Below, in pieces: positions 51,738-61,041 of a stretch of 64,000 nucleotides of DNA; positions within the stretch are counted from its first letter, which is position 1, and the number at the start of each line of letters is the position of its first letter. The stretch spans positions 53,676 through 117,675 of the forward strand of contig JAFSKN010000047.1 of the NCBI GenBank assembly GCA_017448975.1, in the 5' to 3' direction. This stretch comes from Clostridia bacterium. Lineage in GTDB: Bacteria > Bacillota > Clostridia > Christensenellales > Aristaeellaceae. The notes beneath the pieces are model-generated. The model worked only from the letters and a program-made list of their open reading frames with translations. It was not told the DNA's origin and searched no databases. The position numbers were made by a program, and so were the translations under genes.

Positions 51738-52202
51738 ATGGGACTGTTGATTTTTTTATTTTGGATCGTCCTGAACGGGCGGATGACGCTGGAAATCGCG
51801 TGCGTCGGCGCGGCCGTGACGGCCGCCGCGATCCTGTTTATGTGCCGGATGTGCGACTGGTCGCTGAAAAAGGAAGGGCGGCTGTATATCGCCCTGCCCA
51901 AGATCCTTGATTACATCTTTACGGTGATTTGGGAAATCGTGAAAGCCAACCTTGGCATGTGCCGCCTGGTGTACGGCGGGAAACCCGATCCCCGGGTGCG
52001 CACCCTCCGCACAAGCCTTCAAACCCGTTTGGCGCGCATGGCCCTTTCCAACGCCATTACCCTCACCCCCGGCACCATCACCTTGGCCTGCCAGGGGGAC
52101 GAGCTGACCGTGCACTGCCTGACCCCCGCCCTGGCCGAGGGGCTGGATCATCTGATTTTTGAAACCAAGCTGGAAAGAATCGAGGCGACGCTCCTTGGAT
52201 AA
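51738..52202 (+). CDS. Na+/H+ antiporter subunit E (MnhE/MbhA)
   Basis: Predicted 154 residues. N-terminal helices (MGLLIFLFWIVLNGRMTLEI) are followed by the MNHE signature ANLGMCRLVYGGKPDPRV, RMALSNAITLTPGTITLACQ. It is the first gene of a nine- or ten-gene antiporter operon. The start at 51738 is preferred over a TTG at 51714. It overlaps the next gene by 8 bases. Confidence 0.9.
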   Translation: MGLLIFLFWIVLNGRMTLEIACVGAAVTAAAILFMCRMCDWSLKKEGRLYIALPKILDYIFTVIWEIVKANLGMCRLVYGGKPDPRVRTLRTSLQTRLARMALSNAITLTPGTITLACQGDELTVHCLTPALAEGLDHLIFETKLERIEATLLG

Positions 52203-52500
52203 CGTGTACGCGCTGCTTTTGTATATCGCCATGGGCGTGCTGGGGCTGTGCCTGTTCGTGTGCCTGTTTCGGGCTTTCCGGGGGCCGGCCCCGGCGGACC
52301 GGGTGATCGCCGTGAACATGACGGGCACCATCGTGATCACGCTGATCCTGTTTCTTTCGTTGCTGCTCAAGGAAGGGTATCTGGTGGACATCGCTTTGAT
52401 TTACGCCATGCTTTCCTTCTTGGCCGTGGTGCTGCTGTGCCGCATTTCCATCGGCGCGTACAGGGCCCGCAAGGAAAAGGAGGAAAAAAAGGATGCTTGA
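52195..52500 (+). CDS. Antiporter subunit F (MnhF/MbhB)
   Basis: Predicted 101 residues with three transmembrane helices. FRGPAPADRVIAVNMTGTIVI and YLVDIALIYAMLSFLAVV are family hallmarks. The start is the TTG at 52195 (GAGG 9 bases upstream), overlapping the mnhE stop; a GTG at 52204 is the alternative. Confidence 0.9.
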   Translation: MDNVYALLLYIAMGVLGLCLFVCLFRAFRGPAPADRVIAVNMTGTIVITLILFLSLLLKEGYLVDIALIYAMLSFLAVVLLCRISIGAYRARKEKEEKKDA

Positions 52501-52819
52501 ATATCTGCGGCTTTTCCTTTTCGCCGTCTTGCTTTTGGCGGGGCTGATCATTCAGCTGACAGCGGTTTTGGGCGTGAACCGGTTTCGCTTCGCCGTGAAC
52601 CGCATGCATCCCGCGGGCATGGCGGACACCCTGGGCCTTTTGCTCATGGCGCTTTCCGCCGTGGTATATGCGGGCTTTGACTGGATCACGCTGAAAATTC
52701 TCCTGGTGGTGGCGCTTTTCTGGATCACCAGCCCGGTTTGCAGCCACCTGATCGGCAGGCTGGTGCGGGAAACGGACGAAGAGCACTTTGAAGCGGAGGC
52801 GAAGGAATGGAAAGCCTGA
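52493..52819 (+). CDS. Antiporter subunit G (MnhG/MbhC)
   Basis: Predicted 108 residues with three transmembrane helices. RFAVNRMHPAGMADTLGLLLM and FWITSPVCSHLIGRLVRE match the PhaG/MnhG/YufB family. It overlaps both neighbours. Confidence 0.9.
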   Translation: MLEYLRLFLFAVLLLAGLIIQLTAVLGVNRFRFAVNRMHPAGMADTLGLLLMALSAVVYAGFDWITLKILLVVALFWITSPVCSHLIGRLVRETDEEHFEAEAKEWKA

Positions 52820-53076
52820 ACGTGATCCTGCTTTTGTTCATCATCGTCTGCGCCGTGGCGGTGGCCGTCACCCGGAATCTTTTGTCCGCCGTGATCATCT
52901 TCATGGCCCAGGGGCTGGTGCTTTCTGTGGTGTGGATTTTGCTGCGCTCCCCGGATTTAGCCATTACGGAGGCCGCCGTGGGCGCGGGCATATCGTCCAT
53001 TCTCATGTTCGCCGCCCTGAAAAAGATCCGGGCCATCGGCGGGAAGGAGGGCCAGGCGGATGAAAAAGAAAAATGA
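52807..53076 (+). CDS. DUF4040/MbhD-type antiporter subunit
   Basis: Predicted 89 residues with three helices. The core LLRSPDLAITEAAVGAGISSILMFAAL is that of MbhD, equivalent to the penultimate part of MrpA. Its presence as a separate gene is characteristic of MBH-type modules, not classical Mrp. Confidence 0.88.
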   Translation: MESLNVILLLFIIVCAVAVAVTRNLLSAVIIFMAQGLVLSVVWILLRSPDLAITEAAVGAGISSILMFAALKKIRAIGGKEGQADEKEK

Positions 53077-54007
53077 CGCCTTTTCCCGCCTGCTGGACTG
53101 GCTGGAAAACGGGGATCAGGCCCTGGACACCGAAATGGAGGACAGCCTTTCGGATGCGTCCCCGGCGGAACACATCAAGCAAAAAAAGAAGAAGAAAGCC
53201 GATAAACGGAAAACAGCGTCCAAGGGCGCGTCCGCGCCGCGCCGTGCCTACGCGGACAGCTGGTGGTACAGGACCTGCGCGGTGGTCATCTGCCTGTCGC
53301 TGATCGGTCTTTTGCTGTTCACCGCCCTGCGGCTGCCCGAATTCGGCACCGCCGACACCCTGATCGACAGCGAACTGACGGAATATTATGTCGAGCATAC
53401 CTTGGAGGAAACCGGCGCGGTGAATATCGTCACCGGCATTATCCTGGATTACCGCGGCTTTGATACCTTGGGCGAAAGCCACGTGCTGTTCATTGCCGTG
53501 TGCACGGTGCTGCTGATGCTGAGCGTGCGGGGCGAAAAAAATGAGGCGCTCCGCCTGAAAGCCAATGAATACGAACGGCATTTTGAGCCGGAGGACGATC
53601 TGATTCTCCAGTCCGCCGCCCGCATCCTGTCGCCGCTGACGCTGGTGTTCGGCCTGTACATCATTTTCAACGGCCACCTGTCCCCTGGCGGGGGCTTTTC
53701 CGGCGGAGCCATTTTGGGCGCCGGGCTGATCCTGTACCAGAACGCCTTCGGCTATGAAAAGACCGAACGATTCTTTACCTACAAAACCTTCCGCTGGGTA
53801 TCGGTGTGCGCCCTGCTGTTTTACTCCGCCGCCAAAGGCTACCATTTCTTTACCGGGGCCAACCACCTGGAAAACGGCATTTCTCCCGGTGTGGCGGGCA
53901 ATATCCTGTCCGCCGGGCTGCTGCTGCCGCTGAACTTCGCGGTGGGCTGCGTGGTGGCCTGCACCATGTACGCCCTGTACACCATGTTCAGAAAGGGGGA
54001 GTTCTGA
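53060..54007 (+). CDS. Fused MbhE-MnhB antiporter subunit
   Basis: Predicted 315 residues. A charged N-terminal extension (about 1-68, with KQKKKKKADKRK) precedes an MbhE-like part (VNIVTGIILDYRGFDTLGESHVLF, about 113-136) and an MnhB/MbhF part (ARILSPLTLVFGLYIIFNGH, LSPGGGFSGGAILGAGLIL). In archaeal MBH these are two genes (mbhE and mbhF). It overlaps the DUF4040 gene and shares a base with mnhC. Confidence 0.85.
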   Translation: MKKKNDAFSRLLDWLENGDQALDTEMEDSLSDASPAEHIKQKKKKKADKRKTASKGASAPRRAYADSWWYRTCAVVICLSLIGLLLFTALRLPEFGTADTLIDSELTEYYVEHTLEETGAVNIVTGIILDYRGFDTLGESHVLFIAVCTVLLMLSVRGEKNEALRLKANEYERHFEPEDDLILQSAARILSPLTLVFGLYIIFNGHLSPGGGFSGGAILGAGLILYQNAFGYEKTERFFTYKTFRWVSVCALLFYSAAKGYHFFTGANHLENGISPGVAGNILSAGLLLPLNFAVGCVVACTMYALYTMFRKGEF

Positions 54008-54381
54008 TGGAAAAGCTGATTTACGAGCACCTGGACGAAGTGACGGCCCTGGTGCTCTTCGGCGTGGGCTTCACCCTGCTGCTGGTGGACAAGAATTTGA
54101 TCAAAAAGATTATCGGCTTTTCCATGATGGACAGCGGCATTTATCTGTTCTTAGCCTCCTACGGCTATATCGAATCCCGCTTAGCGCCCATTTACGTGGA
54201 TGGGATCACCGATCCTGCCGCTTATGTGAACCCCCTGCCCGCCGGGCTGGTGCTGACGGGCATCGTGGTGGGCGTCAGCGTGACGGCGGTGATGCTGGGC
54301 CTGACTGTGCGCCTGTACCAGCGCTACCGCACCCTGGATATGGATGAAATCGCCGAACGGATTCGGGGAGAGGGGAAATGA
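54007..54381 (+). CDS. Antiporter subunit C (MnhC/MbhG, NuoK-like)
   Basis: Predicted 124 residues with three helices. FGVGFTLLLVDKNLIKKIIGFSMMDSGIYLFL and GLVLTGIVVGVSVTAVMLGL are typical of the NuoK-like subunit. TGATG overlap with the preceding gene and ATGA overlap with the next. Confidence 0.92.
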   Translation: MEKLIYEHLDEVTALVLFGVGFTLLLVDKNLIKKIIGFSMMDSGIYLFLASYGYIESRLAPIYVDGITDPAAYVNPLPAGLVLTGIVVGVSVTAVMLGLTVRLYQRYRTLDMDEIAERIRGEGK

Positions 54382-55880
54382 CCATGACGTGGTGGCAAAA
54401 TCTTCCCCTGTTCCTGATCCTGTGCCCGCTGATGTGCGCGGCTGCCTGCTCGGCACTGAAAGGCAAGGCGGCCCGGGCGGTGATCACCGCGCTGTCCGCC
54501 CTGGAATGTGCGGGGATGGGCATCCTGCTGTATTACACGGCAAAGGGCAATGAAAGCTTCGTCTACGCCATGGGCGAGATCGGCGCGCCCTTCGGCAACG
54601 AACTGCGGGTAGGGCCCCTGGAAGCCCTGACGGGCCTGGCTTTTTCCCTGGTGCTGCTCACCGCCATCCTGGGCGGCTGGCAAAGGCTTACCCAGGACGT
54701 GGCCCCCAACCGCATGAACCTGTACGGCTCCGTCACCTGCCTGCTCACCTCCGCCATGGCGGCCATGGTGTTCACCAACGACCTGTTCACCGCCTATGTG
54801 TTCATCGAAATCTCCACCATCGCCTCCTGCGCCCTGATCTGCGCCAGCAACAAGGGAAAAACCCTGTTTTCCGCCGCCCGGTACATGATCATGAATCTGA
54901 TGGGCAGCGGCCTGTTCCTGCTGGGCTTATCGATGCTGTACTGCCTGACGGGGCATCTGCTGTTTCCCCAATTGGGCGCGGCGGTGCGGGGCTTGCTGGA
55001 AGGGGATCGGTATCCCATCCCGCTTTATATGTCCTTCCTGCTCATGACCTTGGGCGTCGCCATCAAAAGCGCCCTGTACCCCTTCCATACCTGGCTGCCC
55101 GACGCTTACGGCAACGCCACCGCCACTTCCAGCGCGGTGCTTTCTTCCCTGGTGTCCAAGCTGTATATCTTTTTGCTCATCAAGATTTTCCTTCGCGCGG
55201 CGGGCTGGGAAGTCTTCGCCCGCAGGATCGAGGATGTGCTGCTGCTCTACGCGGCGGCGGGCATGATCATGGGTTCGGTGCACGCCATCCGCCAGCGCCA
55301 TCTGACCCGCATGGTGGCCTATTCCTCCGTGGCGCAGATCGGTTATATTTTCCTGGGCATATCCCTGGGCACGGAGGCGGGCATGGCGGCGGCCGTGTAC
55401 CACATTCTGGCCCATTCCGCTGCCAAGGCCATGCTGTTCCTGTCCGCCAACCGCCTCCGGGAAGCCTCGGGGGATGAAGATACCTTTGCCGCCTTGCGTG
55501 GAAGCGCCCTCCGCGTCCCCATGGCCGGGCTGGCCTTTACGGTGGGCGCGTGTTCCCTGGTGGGCATTCCGGGCCTCGGCGGCTTTGCCAGCAAGCTGTA
55601 TTTGGCATCCGCCGGCGTGGAAGCGGGGGGCCTGCGCATGGCGATCGTGCTGGCCGCGCTGGCGGTCAGTACCTTGCTGAACGTGGCGTACATGCTGCGC
55701 AGCGTGCTGGTTCTGTACCGGAAAAAGGAAGAATTGAAAGAAACAGACCAAAGTATCCTTTGCCGGGACGGGTTCTTCGCCGTCGCTGCCGTTGCGCTGA
55801 TCCTGTTGAACCTGGTGCTGGGTCTGCTGGGCGGGCCGATCCTGCAATTGATCGAACAGGGCATCCGTTTGTTTGCCTGA
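54378..55880 (+). CDS. Antiporter-like channel subunit 1 (MnhD/NuoM-N family)
   Basis: Predicted 500 residues with about 14 transmembrane helices. The proton-path glutamate is in AYVFIEISTIASCALI and the lysine in LGVAIKSALYPFHTWLPDAYG. It is the position equivalent of mbhH. The first of four related channel subunits. Confidence 0.92.
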   Translation: MTMTWWQNLPLFLILCPLMCAAACSALKGKAARAVITALSALECAGMGILLYYTAKGNESFVYAMGEIGAPFGNELRVGPLEALTGLAFSLVLLTAILGGWQRLTQDVAPNRMNLYGSVTCLLTSAMAAMVFTNDLFTAYVFIEISTIASCALICASNKGKTLFSAARYMIMNLMGSGLFLLGLSMLYCLTGHLLFPQLGAAVRGLLEGDRYPIPLYMSFLLMTLGVAIKSALYPFHTWLPDAYGNATATSSAVLSSLVSKLYIFLLIKIFLRAAGWEVFARRIEDVLLLYAAAGMIMGSVHAIRQRHLTRMVAYSSVAQIGYIFLGISLGTEAGMAAAVYHILAHSAAKAMLFLSANRLREASGDEDTFAALRGSALRVPMAGLAFTVGACSLVGIPGLGGFASKLYLASAGVEAGGLRMAIVLAALAVSTLLNVAYMLRSVLVLYRKKEELKETDQSILCRDGFFAVAAVALILLNLVLGLLGGPILQLIEQGIRLFA

Positions 55881-55901
55881 TTGGAACGGGAGGATTTTCG
55901 T

Positions 55902-57359
55902 ATGAAGGCCTTATTGCTGGTTTTAACCGTACTGCTGCCCATCGCCCTGGCGCTGGTGTGGCGCTTCCGGCATTTGGAGGGGGAAAGCCTGAACAGGGCC
56001 ACCCTTTGCACTGTCGCCGCCGGGGCGTGCCTCGCCGCGCTTTCCGCGCTGCTGCCCCTGGAGGGAGAAATCTCCCTGCGCTGGACCGATATGCTCACGC
56101 TTTCCCTGCGGGTGGACGGGGTCAGCCGGGTGTGGCTGCTGCTGATCGCGGTGATTTGGCCTGGCGTGGCGCTGTACGCCACGGAATACCTGGAGCATGA
56201 CGCGAACCCCGGCCGCTTCTTCCTGTTTTATACCATCACCCAGGGCATCCTGCACGGGCTGGCCATGAGCGGCAACCTGGTCACCTTCTATATGTTCTAT
56301 GAGGCCATGACCCTGCTCACCGTGCCGCTGGTGCTGCATAACATGGACAAGGAAGCGGTTGCCGCCTCCATCAAGTACCTGATCTATTCGGTGATCGGCG
56401 CTTCCGCCGCCCTGATCGGCATTTTCTTCGTGGGCGCTGTGGGCGGCACCGGCGATTTTTCAGCAGGCGCTTTGACCGCCGGGCAATTGGCGGGCAGGGA
56501 AGGGCTGGCTATGGGCGTGTTCATGGCCATGCTGGTGGGCTTCGGCGTGAAAGCCGGTATGTTCCCCATGCACGGCTGGCTGCCCACCGCCCATCCCGTG
56601 GCCCCGGCCCCGGCCAGCGCCGTGCTGTCCGGCGTCATCACCAAAATGGGCGTGCTGGGCGTGATCCGGGTGCTGTATTCCATCGCGGGTGTGGAACGCC
56701 TGCGGGGTACCTGGGTGCAGATGGCGCTGCTGGGCCTGACCACCCTCACCATCCTCATGGGCTCCCTGCTGGCCCTCAAGGAAAAGAAGCTCAAAAAACG
56801 GCTGGCTTATTCCTCCGTTTCCCAGGTTTCCTATGTGCTGTTCGGCCTGTTCACCATGACGGAGATCGGCTTCGTGGGGGCCGTGCTTCATGTGATTTTC
56901 CATTCCCTCATGAAGAACACCCTGTTCATGTCGGCGGGCTCCATCATCCATAAGACCGAAAAAACCTATGTCACCGAAATGGACGGCCTGGGCCGCCGCA
57001 TGCCCTGGACCTACGCTTTCTTCACTGTGGCTTCTTTAGGTCTGGTAGGTATTCCTCCCACAGGCGGCTTCATCAGCAAGTGGAATCTGGCCCAGGGCGC
57101 GCTGGCGACGGGGCTGAATGTCAGCTGGATCGGCCCCGCGGTGCTGCTGACTTCCGCCATTTTGACGGCGGCTTACCTGTTCACGGTGGTGATCAAGGGC
57201 TGCTTCCCCGGGGAGGACGTAAAGCCCGAACCCAGCTGCGAGGCGGGCGTGCGCATGCTGGCCCCCATGGCCGTTTTCGCGGCGCTGATCGTGCTGCTGG
57301 GCGTGTTCTCCGGGCCCATGATTTCCTATCTGGAAACCCTGGCTTCCACGCTGCTGTAA
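55902..57359 (+). CDS. Antiporter-like channel subunit 2 (MnhD family)
   Basis: Predicted 485 residues, about 14 helices. Key residues are kept: glutamate in FYMFYEAMTLLTVPLV and lysine in GFGVKAGMFPMHGWLPTAHP. The ATG at 55902 (GGGAGG 9 bases upstream) is used. Similar in sequence to the next subunit, suggesting duplication. Confidence 0.92.
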   Translation: MKALLLVLTVLLPIALALVWRFRHLEGESLNRATLCTVAAGACLAALSALLPLEGEISLRWTDMLTLSLRVDGVSRVWLLLIAVIWPGVALYATEYLEHDANPGRFFLFYTITQGILHGLAMSGNLVTFYMFYEAMTLLTVPLVLHNMDKEAVAASIKYLIYSVIGASAALIGIFFVGAVGGTGDFSAGALTAGQLAGREGLAMGVFMAMLVGFGVKAGMFPMHGWLPTAHPVAPAPASAVLSGVITKMGVLGVIRVLYSIAGVERLRGTWVQMALLGLTTLTILMGSLLALKEKKLKKRLAYSSVSQVSYVLFGLFTMTEIGFVGAVLHVIFHSLMKNTLFMSAGSIIHKTEKTYVTEMDGLGRRMPWTYAFFTVASLGLVGIPPTGGFISKWNLAQGALATGLNVSWIGPAVLLTSAILTAAYLFTVVIKGCFPGEDVKPEPSCEAGVRMLAPMAVFAALIVLLGVFSGPMISYLETLASTLL

Positions 57360-57371
57360 GGAGTCATCGTC

Positions 57372-58826
57372 ATGCTGCTGTTGATTTGCGGGCTGCTGCC
57401 GGTGGTACTTGGCGGGCTGCTGCCCTTCCTGCGGATAAAAAGCCGGAACGCGCGCATGGTATATGCCATGCTTTCTTCCTGCGCCGTTTCAGGGTTTTTG
57501 CTGTGCCTGATCTTTACGGAGACGGGTGAAAAGGCGCTGGAACTGATCCGGTTTTCCGATGTTTTCCGCTTTTCCCTGCGCCTGGACGGGGCGGGAAAGG
57601 TCTATTTGGCCGTGGCGGCGGTGCTGTGGCCCCTTTCGGTGCTGTACGCCGTGGAGTATATGCGCCATGAGGAACGGGAAGGGAATTTCTTTGCCTGGTT
57701 TCTTATCACCTATGGCGCGGCTATTCTGCTCGGCTGTGCGGACAACCTGTTCACCCTCTATATCGGCTATGAGTTTTTGACCCTGTGCACCGTGCCCCTG
57801 GTGTGGCACAAACGGGATGAGGAATCCAATCGGGCAGCATTGAAATATATGCTCTATCTGATTGGCGGGGCCGCTTTGGGCTTTGTGGCCATGGCGGGGC
57901 TTTCCGGCTTTGGGCTGGGAGCGTTCCATGCCCTTTCCGCCGCGGTCAATCCGGACACGGCCTGGTTCCGGGCGCTGTGTCTGGCAGGCTTCTTAGGCTT
58001 TGGGGTCAAGGCGGCGGTGCTGCCCCTGTGCCATTGGCTGCCCACCGCCTCCGTGGCTCCCACGCCTGTGACCGCCCTGCTCCATGCCGTGGCCGTGGTG
58101 AACGCGGGCGTGTTCGCGGTGCTGCGCTTCCTGTACGACGTGATTTCGCCAGCCAGCCTGCGGGGCACCTGGGTGCAAACAGTGATGCTTTCCCTCTGCG
58201 CCGCCACCGTCTTATTTGCGGCGGTCATGGCCGTGCGGGAGCAGCACGTGAAGCGCCGTCTGGCATGGAGCACGGTGAGCAATCTGAGCTATATGCTGCT
58301 GGGCCTGTGTATGCTATCGGAGCAGGGCATGGCGGCGGGGCTTTCCCATTTGGTGTTCCACAGCCTGACCAAGATCATCCTGTTCTTCTGCGCGGGCGCG
58401 GTGCTGGTGCAGACCGGGCGCACCCAGGTGCGGGAAATGCAGGGCCTGGGCAGGAAAATGCCCGTGGTGTTTTTGAGCTTCCTGCTGGCGGGCGTATCGC
58501 TCCTTGGCGTGCCGCCGCTGCCGGGATTCGTGAGCAAATACGCCCTGGTGACCGCCGCCATTGCACAGGGCAGCGTTCCGGCCCTGGGCGGCGCTGTGGC
58601 GATTTTGCTGGCCGCGGTGCTCACGGTGATTTATGTTTTCACCATCGTTTATCCGGCTTTCTTTATGAAGCTGCAATCAGCGCCGGGGGAGACTGAACCC
58701 CGTGATCCCGGCGTCTGTATGAAAATCGTTTTTGCGGTGCTGGCGATTCTCCAAATCGGGGCGGGCATTTTTGCCGGGCCGGTGATGCGGTACCTTGAAA
58801 GCCTTGCGGGAGGGGTGATCCGATGA
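57372..58826 (+). CDS. Antiporter-like channel subunit 3 (MnhD family)
   Basis: Predicted 484 residues, about 14 helices. Glutamate in LYIGYEFLTLCTVPLVWH and lysine in GFGVKAAVLPLCHWLPTASV are present. The wording parallels subunit 2 (for example the VPLV after the glutamate). It overlaps subunit 4 (ATGA). Confidence 0.92.
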   Translation: MLLLICGLLPVVLGGLLPFLRIKSRNARMVYAMLSSCAVSGFLLCLIFTETGEKALELIRFSDVFRFSLRLDGAGKVYLAVAAVLWPLSVLYAVEYMRHEEREGNFFAWFLITYGAAILLGCADNLFTLYIGYEFLTLCTVPLVWHKRDEESNRAALKYMLYLIGGAALGFVAMAGLSGFGLGAFHALSAAVNPDTAWFRALCLAGFLGFGVKAAVLPLCHWLPTASVAPTPVTALLHAVAVVNAGVFAVLRFLYDVISPASLRGTWVQTVMLSLCAATVLFAAVMAVREQHVKRRLAWSTVSNLSYMLLGLCMLSEQGMAAGLSHLVFHSLTKIILFFCAGAVLVQTGRTQVREMQGLGRKMPVVFLSFLLAGVSLLGVPPLPGFVSKYALVTAAIAQGSVPALGGAVAILLAAVLTVIYVFTIVYPAFFMKLQSAPGETEPRDPGVCMKIVFAVLAILQIGAGIFAGPVMRYLESLAGGVIR

Positions 58827-60982
58827 TCATCATAATTATGCTGCTGCTTCCCGTGGCTGGCGCGGCGGCGGCCCCGCTGGCGGGATTGAAAAAGGGCGCG
58901 GTGCGGGAATTTTTCCTGCGCCTGTTCACACTGGCGGAATTGGCCCTGGCCGGATGGCTGTTTTACCGGGTGTGGAACGGGGCGGAAATCGTCCTCTCCG
59001 CCCCCGGCATGATCGGCTTAGGGCTTTCTTTCCGGGTGGATGTGTTCCGCGCCTTTTATGCCCTGCTGGCCTGCTTCATGTGGGCCATGGCCTGCCAGTT
59101 TTCTTTGCAGTATTTCGCGGGCCACGGCAGCCATTTGGGCCGGTACGCCTGCTTTACGCTGCTGACCCTGTGCGGGGTGGTGGGCGTGTTCCTGTCCGAC
59201 GACCTGTATACCACCTTCGTGTTCTTTGAAATCATGTCCATCGCCTCTTACCCCTGGGTGGCCCACGAGGAAACGCCGGGGGCCATGCGGGCGGCCCAGA
59301 CCTATTTGGGCGTGTCCGTGGCCTGCGGCATGGTGACGCTCATGGGCATGTTCCTGTGCTGGAAGGAAACGGGCAGTTTGGCCTTTGACGCGCTCCGGGC
59401 AAATGGGGAAAACGCCAAGCTGATCCTGCCCGCCTGCCTGATGCTGGTGGGCTACTGCGCCAAGGCGGGCATGCTGCCGCTGCATATCTGGCTGCCCAAG
59501 GCGCATCCCGTGGCCCCGGCCCCGGCCAGCGCCCTGCTGTCCGGCATGCTGACCAAAACGGGCCTGTTCGGCGTTATCGCCATCGGCATGAACCTGATGG
59601 GGGAAAATCACGTATTCGGCCACGTCATGCTGGCTCTTGGCCTTGCCACCATGACCTTAGGCGCGGTGCTGGCGGTGTTCTCGGTGAATTTAAAGCGCAC
59701 CCTGGCCTGCTCGTCTCTGTCTCAAATCGGGTATATTACCGTGGGGCTGTCCTGCGCCATGCTGCTGGGCCATCACGGGGCGCTGGCGGCGGCGGGCACC
59801 GTGGGGCATATGGTGAACCACTCCCTGCTGAAGCTCTGCCTGTTTCTGTGCGCCGGGGCGGTATATATGAAAGCCCATACCCTGGATTTGACGGCGCTCC
59901 GGGGGTATGGGCGGGGGAAAACCCTGCTGCATATCGTATTCCTGATCGGCGCGCTGGGCCTTATGGGCGTGCCGGGGCTCAACGGCTACACCAGCAAAAC
60001 CATGATCCACGAGGGGCTGGTGGAGCTGGCGGAGGAAATCGAAGGCTTTTCCGTCTACCGCCTGTGCGAATGGATTTTCCTGTTCGCGGCGGGCCTGACC
60101 ACCGCTTATATGTTAAAGCTCTATATCTGCCTGTTCTGGCAGAAGAACCCGGACGAGCATAAGCAGGCCCATTATGACGAAATGACGGGGCACGACCTGA
60201 CCTTCCGCTCCGCCCTGGTGCTGGCGCTGACGGTGATTCCCCTGCTGGCGATCGGCCTGCTTCCCAATCAGGCCCTGCTGCCCCTGACCAATTTGAGCGC
60301 TTCCTTCCTGAACCGGCCCGCATTGAACCATGAGGTGGCCTTTTTCTCCCTGACGAATTTGATCGGCGGCGGCATCAGCCTGGTGATCGGCGTGACGGTG
60401 TATCTGTTCTACGTGCGCAAGCGGCTGTATACGGAAAAGGAAGGATACCTGAACCGCTGGCCCCAGTGGCTGGATTTGGAGGAGCTTTTCTACCGCCCGG
60501 TGTTCACCCGCTTCCTGCCCTGGCTGGGCTGCACCGTGGCGTCCTTCCTTGACAGTATTCCGAATAGCAAGCTGGTGCTGGACTGGATTCCCAAGGCCGT
60601 TTCCGCCGTATTCGGCTTCCTGGACCGGCTGCCGGAATCCAAACTCTTTTCTGTGGTGCTGCCGGGCATCTGCGTGGCCCTTGTCCGGGTCTTTGACGAG
60701 CTGGTGGACCACGTGATGCTTTTGATCAAAGAACTGTTCCTCACCAATCGGGAAGAACTGACCCGCACCCGGAATCACAGCGTATTTTCCCGCTTGGCCT
60801 TTGCCGTGACGGAGGGCCTGCACAGGATCGGCCTGCTGCCGCAAAAATATATTCATCGCAAATCCCCGGACGATCTAAGGTACGGCACGTACCTGACCAA
60901 CGCCATTTCCTTCGGTCTGCTGCTGGGCGGGGCGGGCATCGTGGCCGCCATCCTGTATGTGTTTATCCGCATGGGCGTATAA
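58823..60982 (+). CDS. Antiporter-like channel subunit 4, long form (NuoL/MrpA-N-like)
   Basis: Predicted 719 residues. The core has glutamate in TFVFFEIMSIASYPWVA and lysine in GYCAKAGMLPLHIWLPKAHP. A C-terminal extension (about 500-719) holds extra helices and a long amphipathic region (KPVFTRFLPWLGC / SIPNSKLVLDWIPKAVS-like), which may act as the lateral helix that NuoL uses to span neighbouring subunits. Last gene of the operon; a separate promoter follows within 10 bases. Confidence 0.9.
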   Translation: MIIIIMLLLPVAGAAAAPLAGLKKGAVREFFLRLFTLAELALAGWLFYRVWNGAEIVLSAPGMIGLGLSFRVDVFRAFYALLACFMWAMACQFSLQYFAGHGSHLGRYACFTLLTLCGVVGVFLSDDLYTTFVFFEIMSIASYPWVAHEETPGAMRAAQTYLGVSVACGMVTLMGMFLCWKETGSLAFDALRANGENAKLILPACLMLVGYCAKAGMLPLHIWLPKAHPVAPAPASALLSGMLTKTGLFGVIAIGMNLMGENHVFGHVMLALGLATMTLGAVLAVFSVNLKRTLACSSLSQIGYITVGLSCAMLLGHHGALAAAGTVGHMVNHSLLKLCLFLCAGAVYMKAHTLDLTALRGYGRGKTLLHIVFLIGALGLMGVPGLNGYTSKTMIHEGLVELAEEIEGFSVYRLCEWIFLFAAGLTTAYMLKLYICLFWQKNPDEHKQAHYDEMTGHDLTFRSALVLALTVIPLLAIGLLPNQALLPLTNLSASFLNRPALNHEVAFFSLTNLIGGGISLVIGVTVYLFYVRKRLYTEKEGYLNRWPQWLDLEELFYRPVFTRFLPWLGCTVASFLDSIPNSKLVLDWIPKAVSAVFGFLDRLPESKLFSVVLPGICVALVRVFDELVDHVMLLIKELFLTNREELTRTRNHSVFSRLAFAVTEGLHRIGLLPQKYIHRKSPDDLRYGTYLTNAISFGLLLGGAGIVAAILYVFIRMGV

Positions 60983-60989
60983 TAATTTC

Positions 60990-61018
60990 TTGACCGGAAA
61001 GCCGGGAAGGAATATAAT
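60990..61018 (+). promoter_or_regulatory. Promoter of the rhomboid-like gene
   Basis: TTGACC (60990-60995) and TATAAT (61013-61018) are 17 bases apart, 23 bases before the ATG at 61042. Confidence 0.85.
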
Positions 61019-61041
61019 GAGAAACAGGAAGAGGTGAAAAC

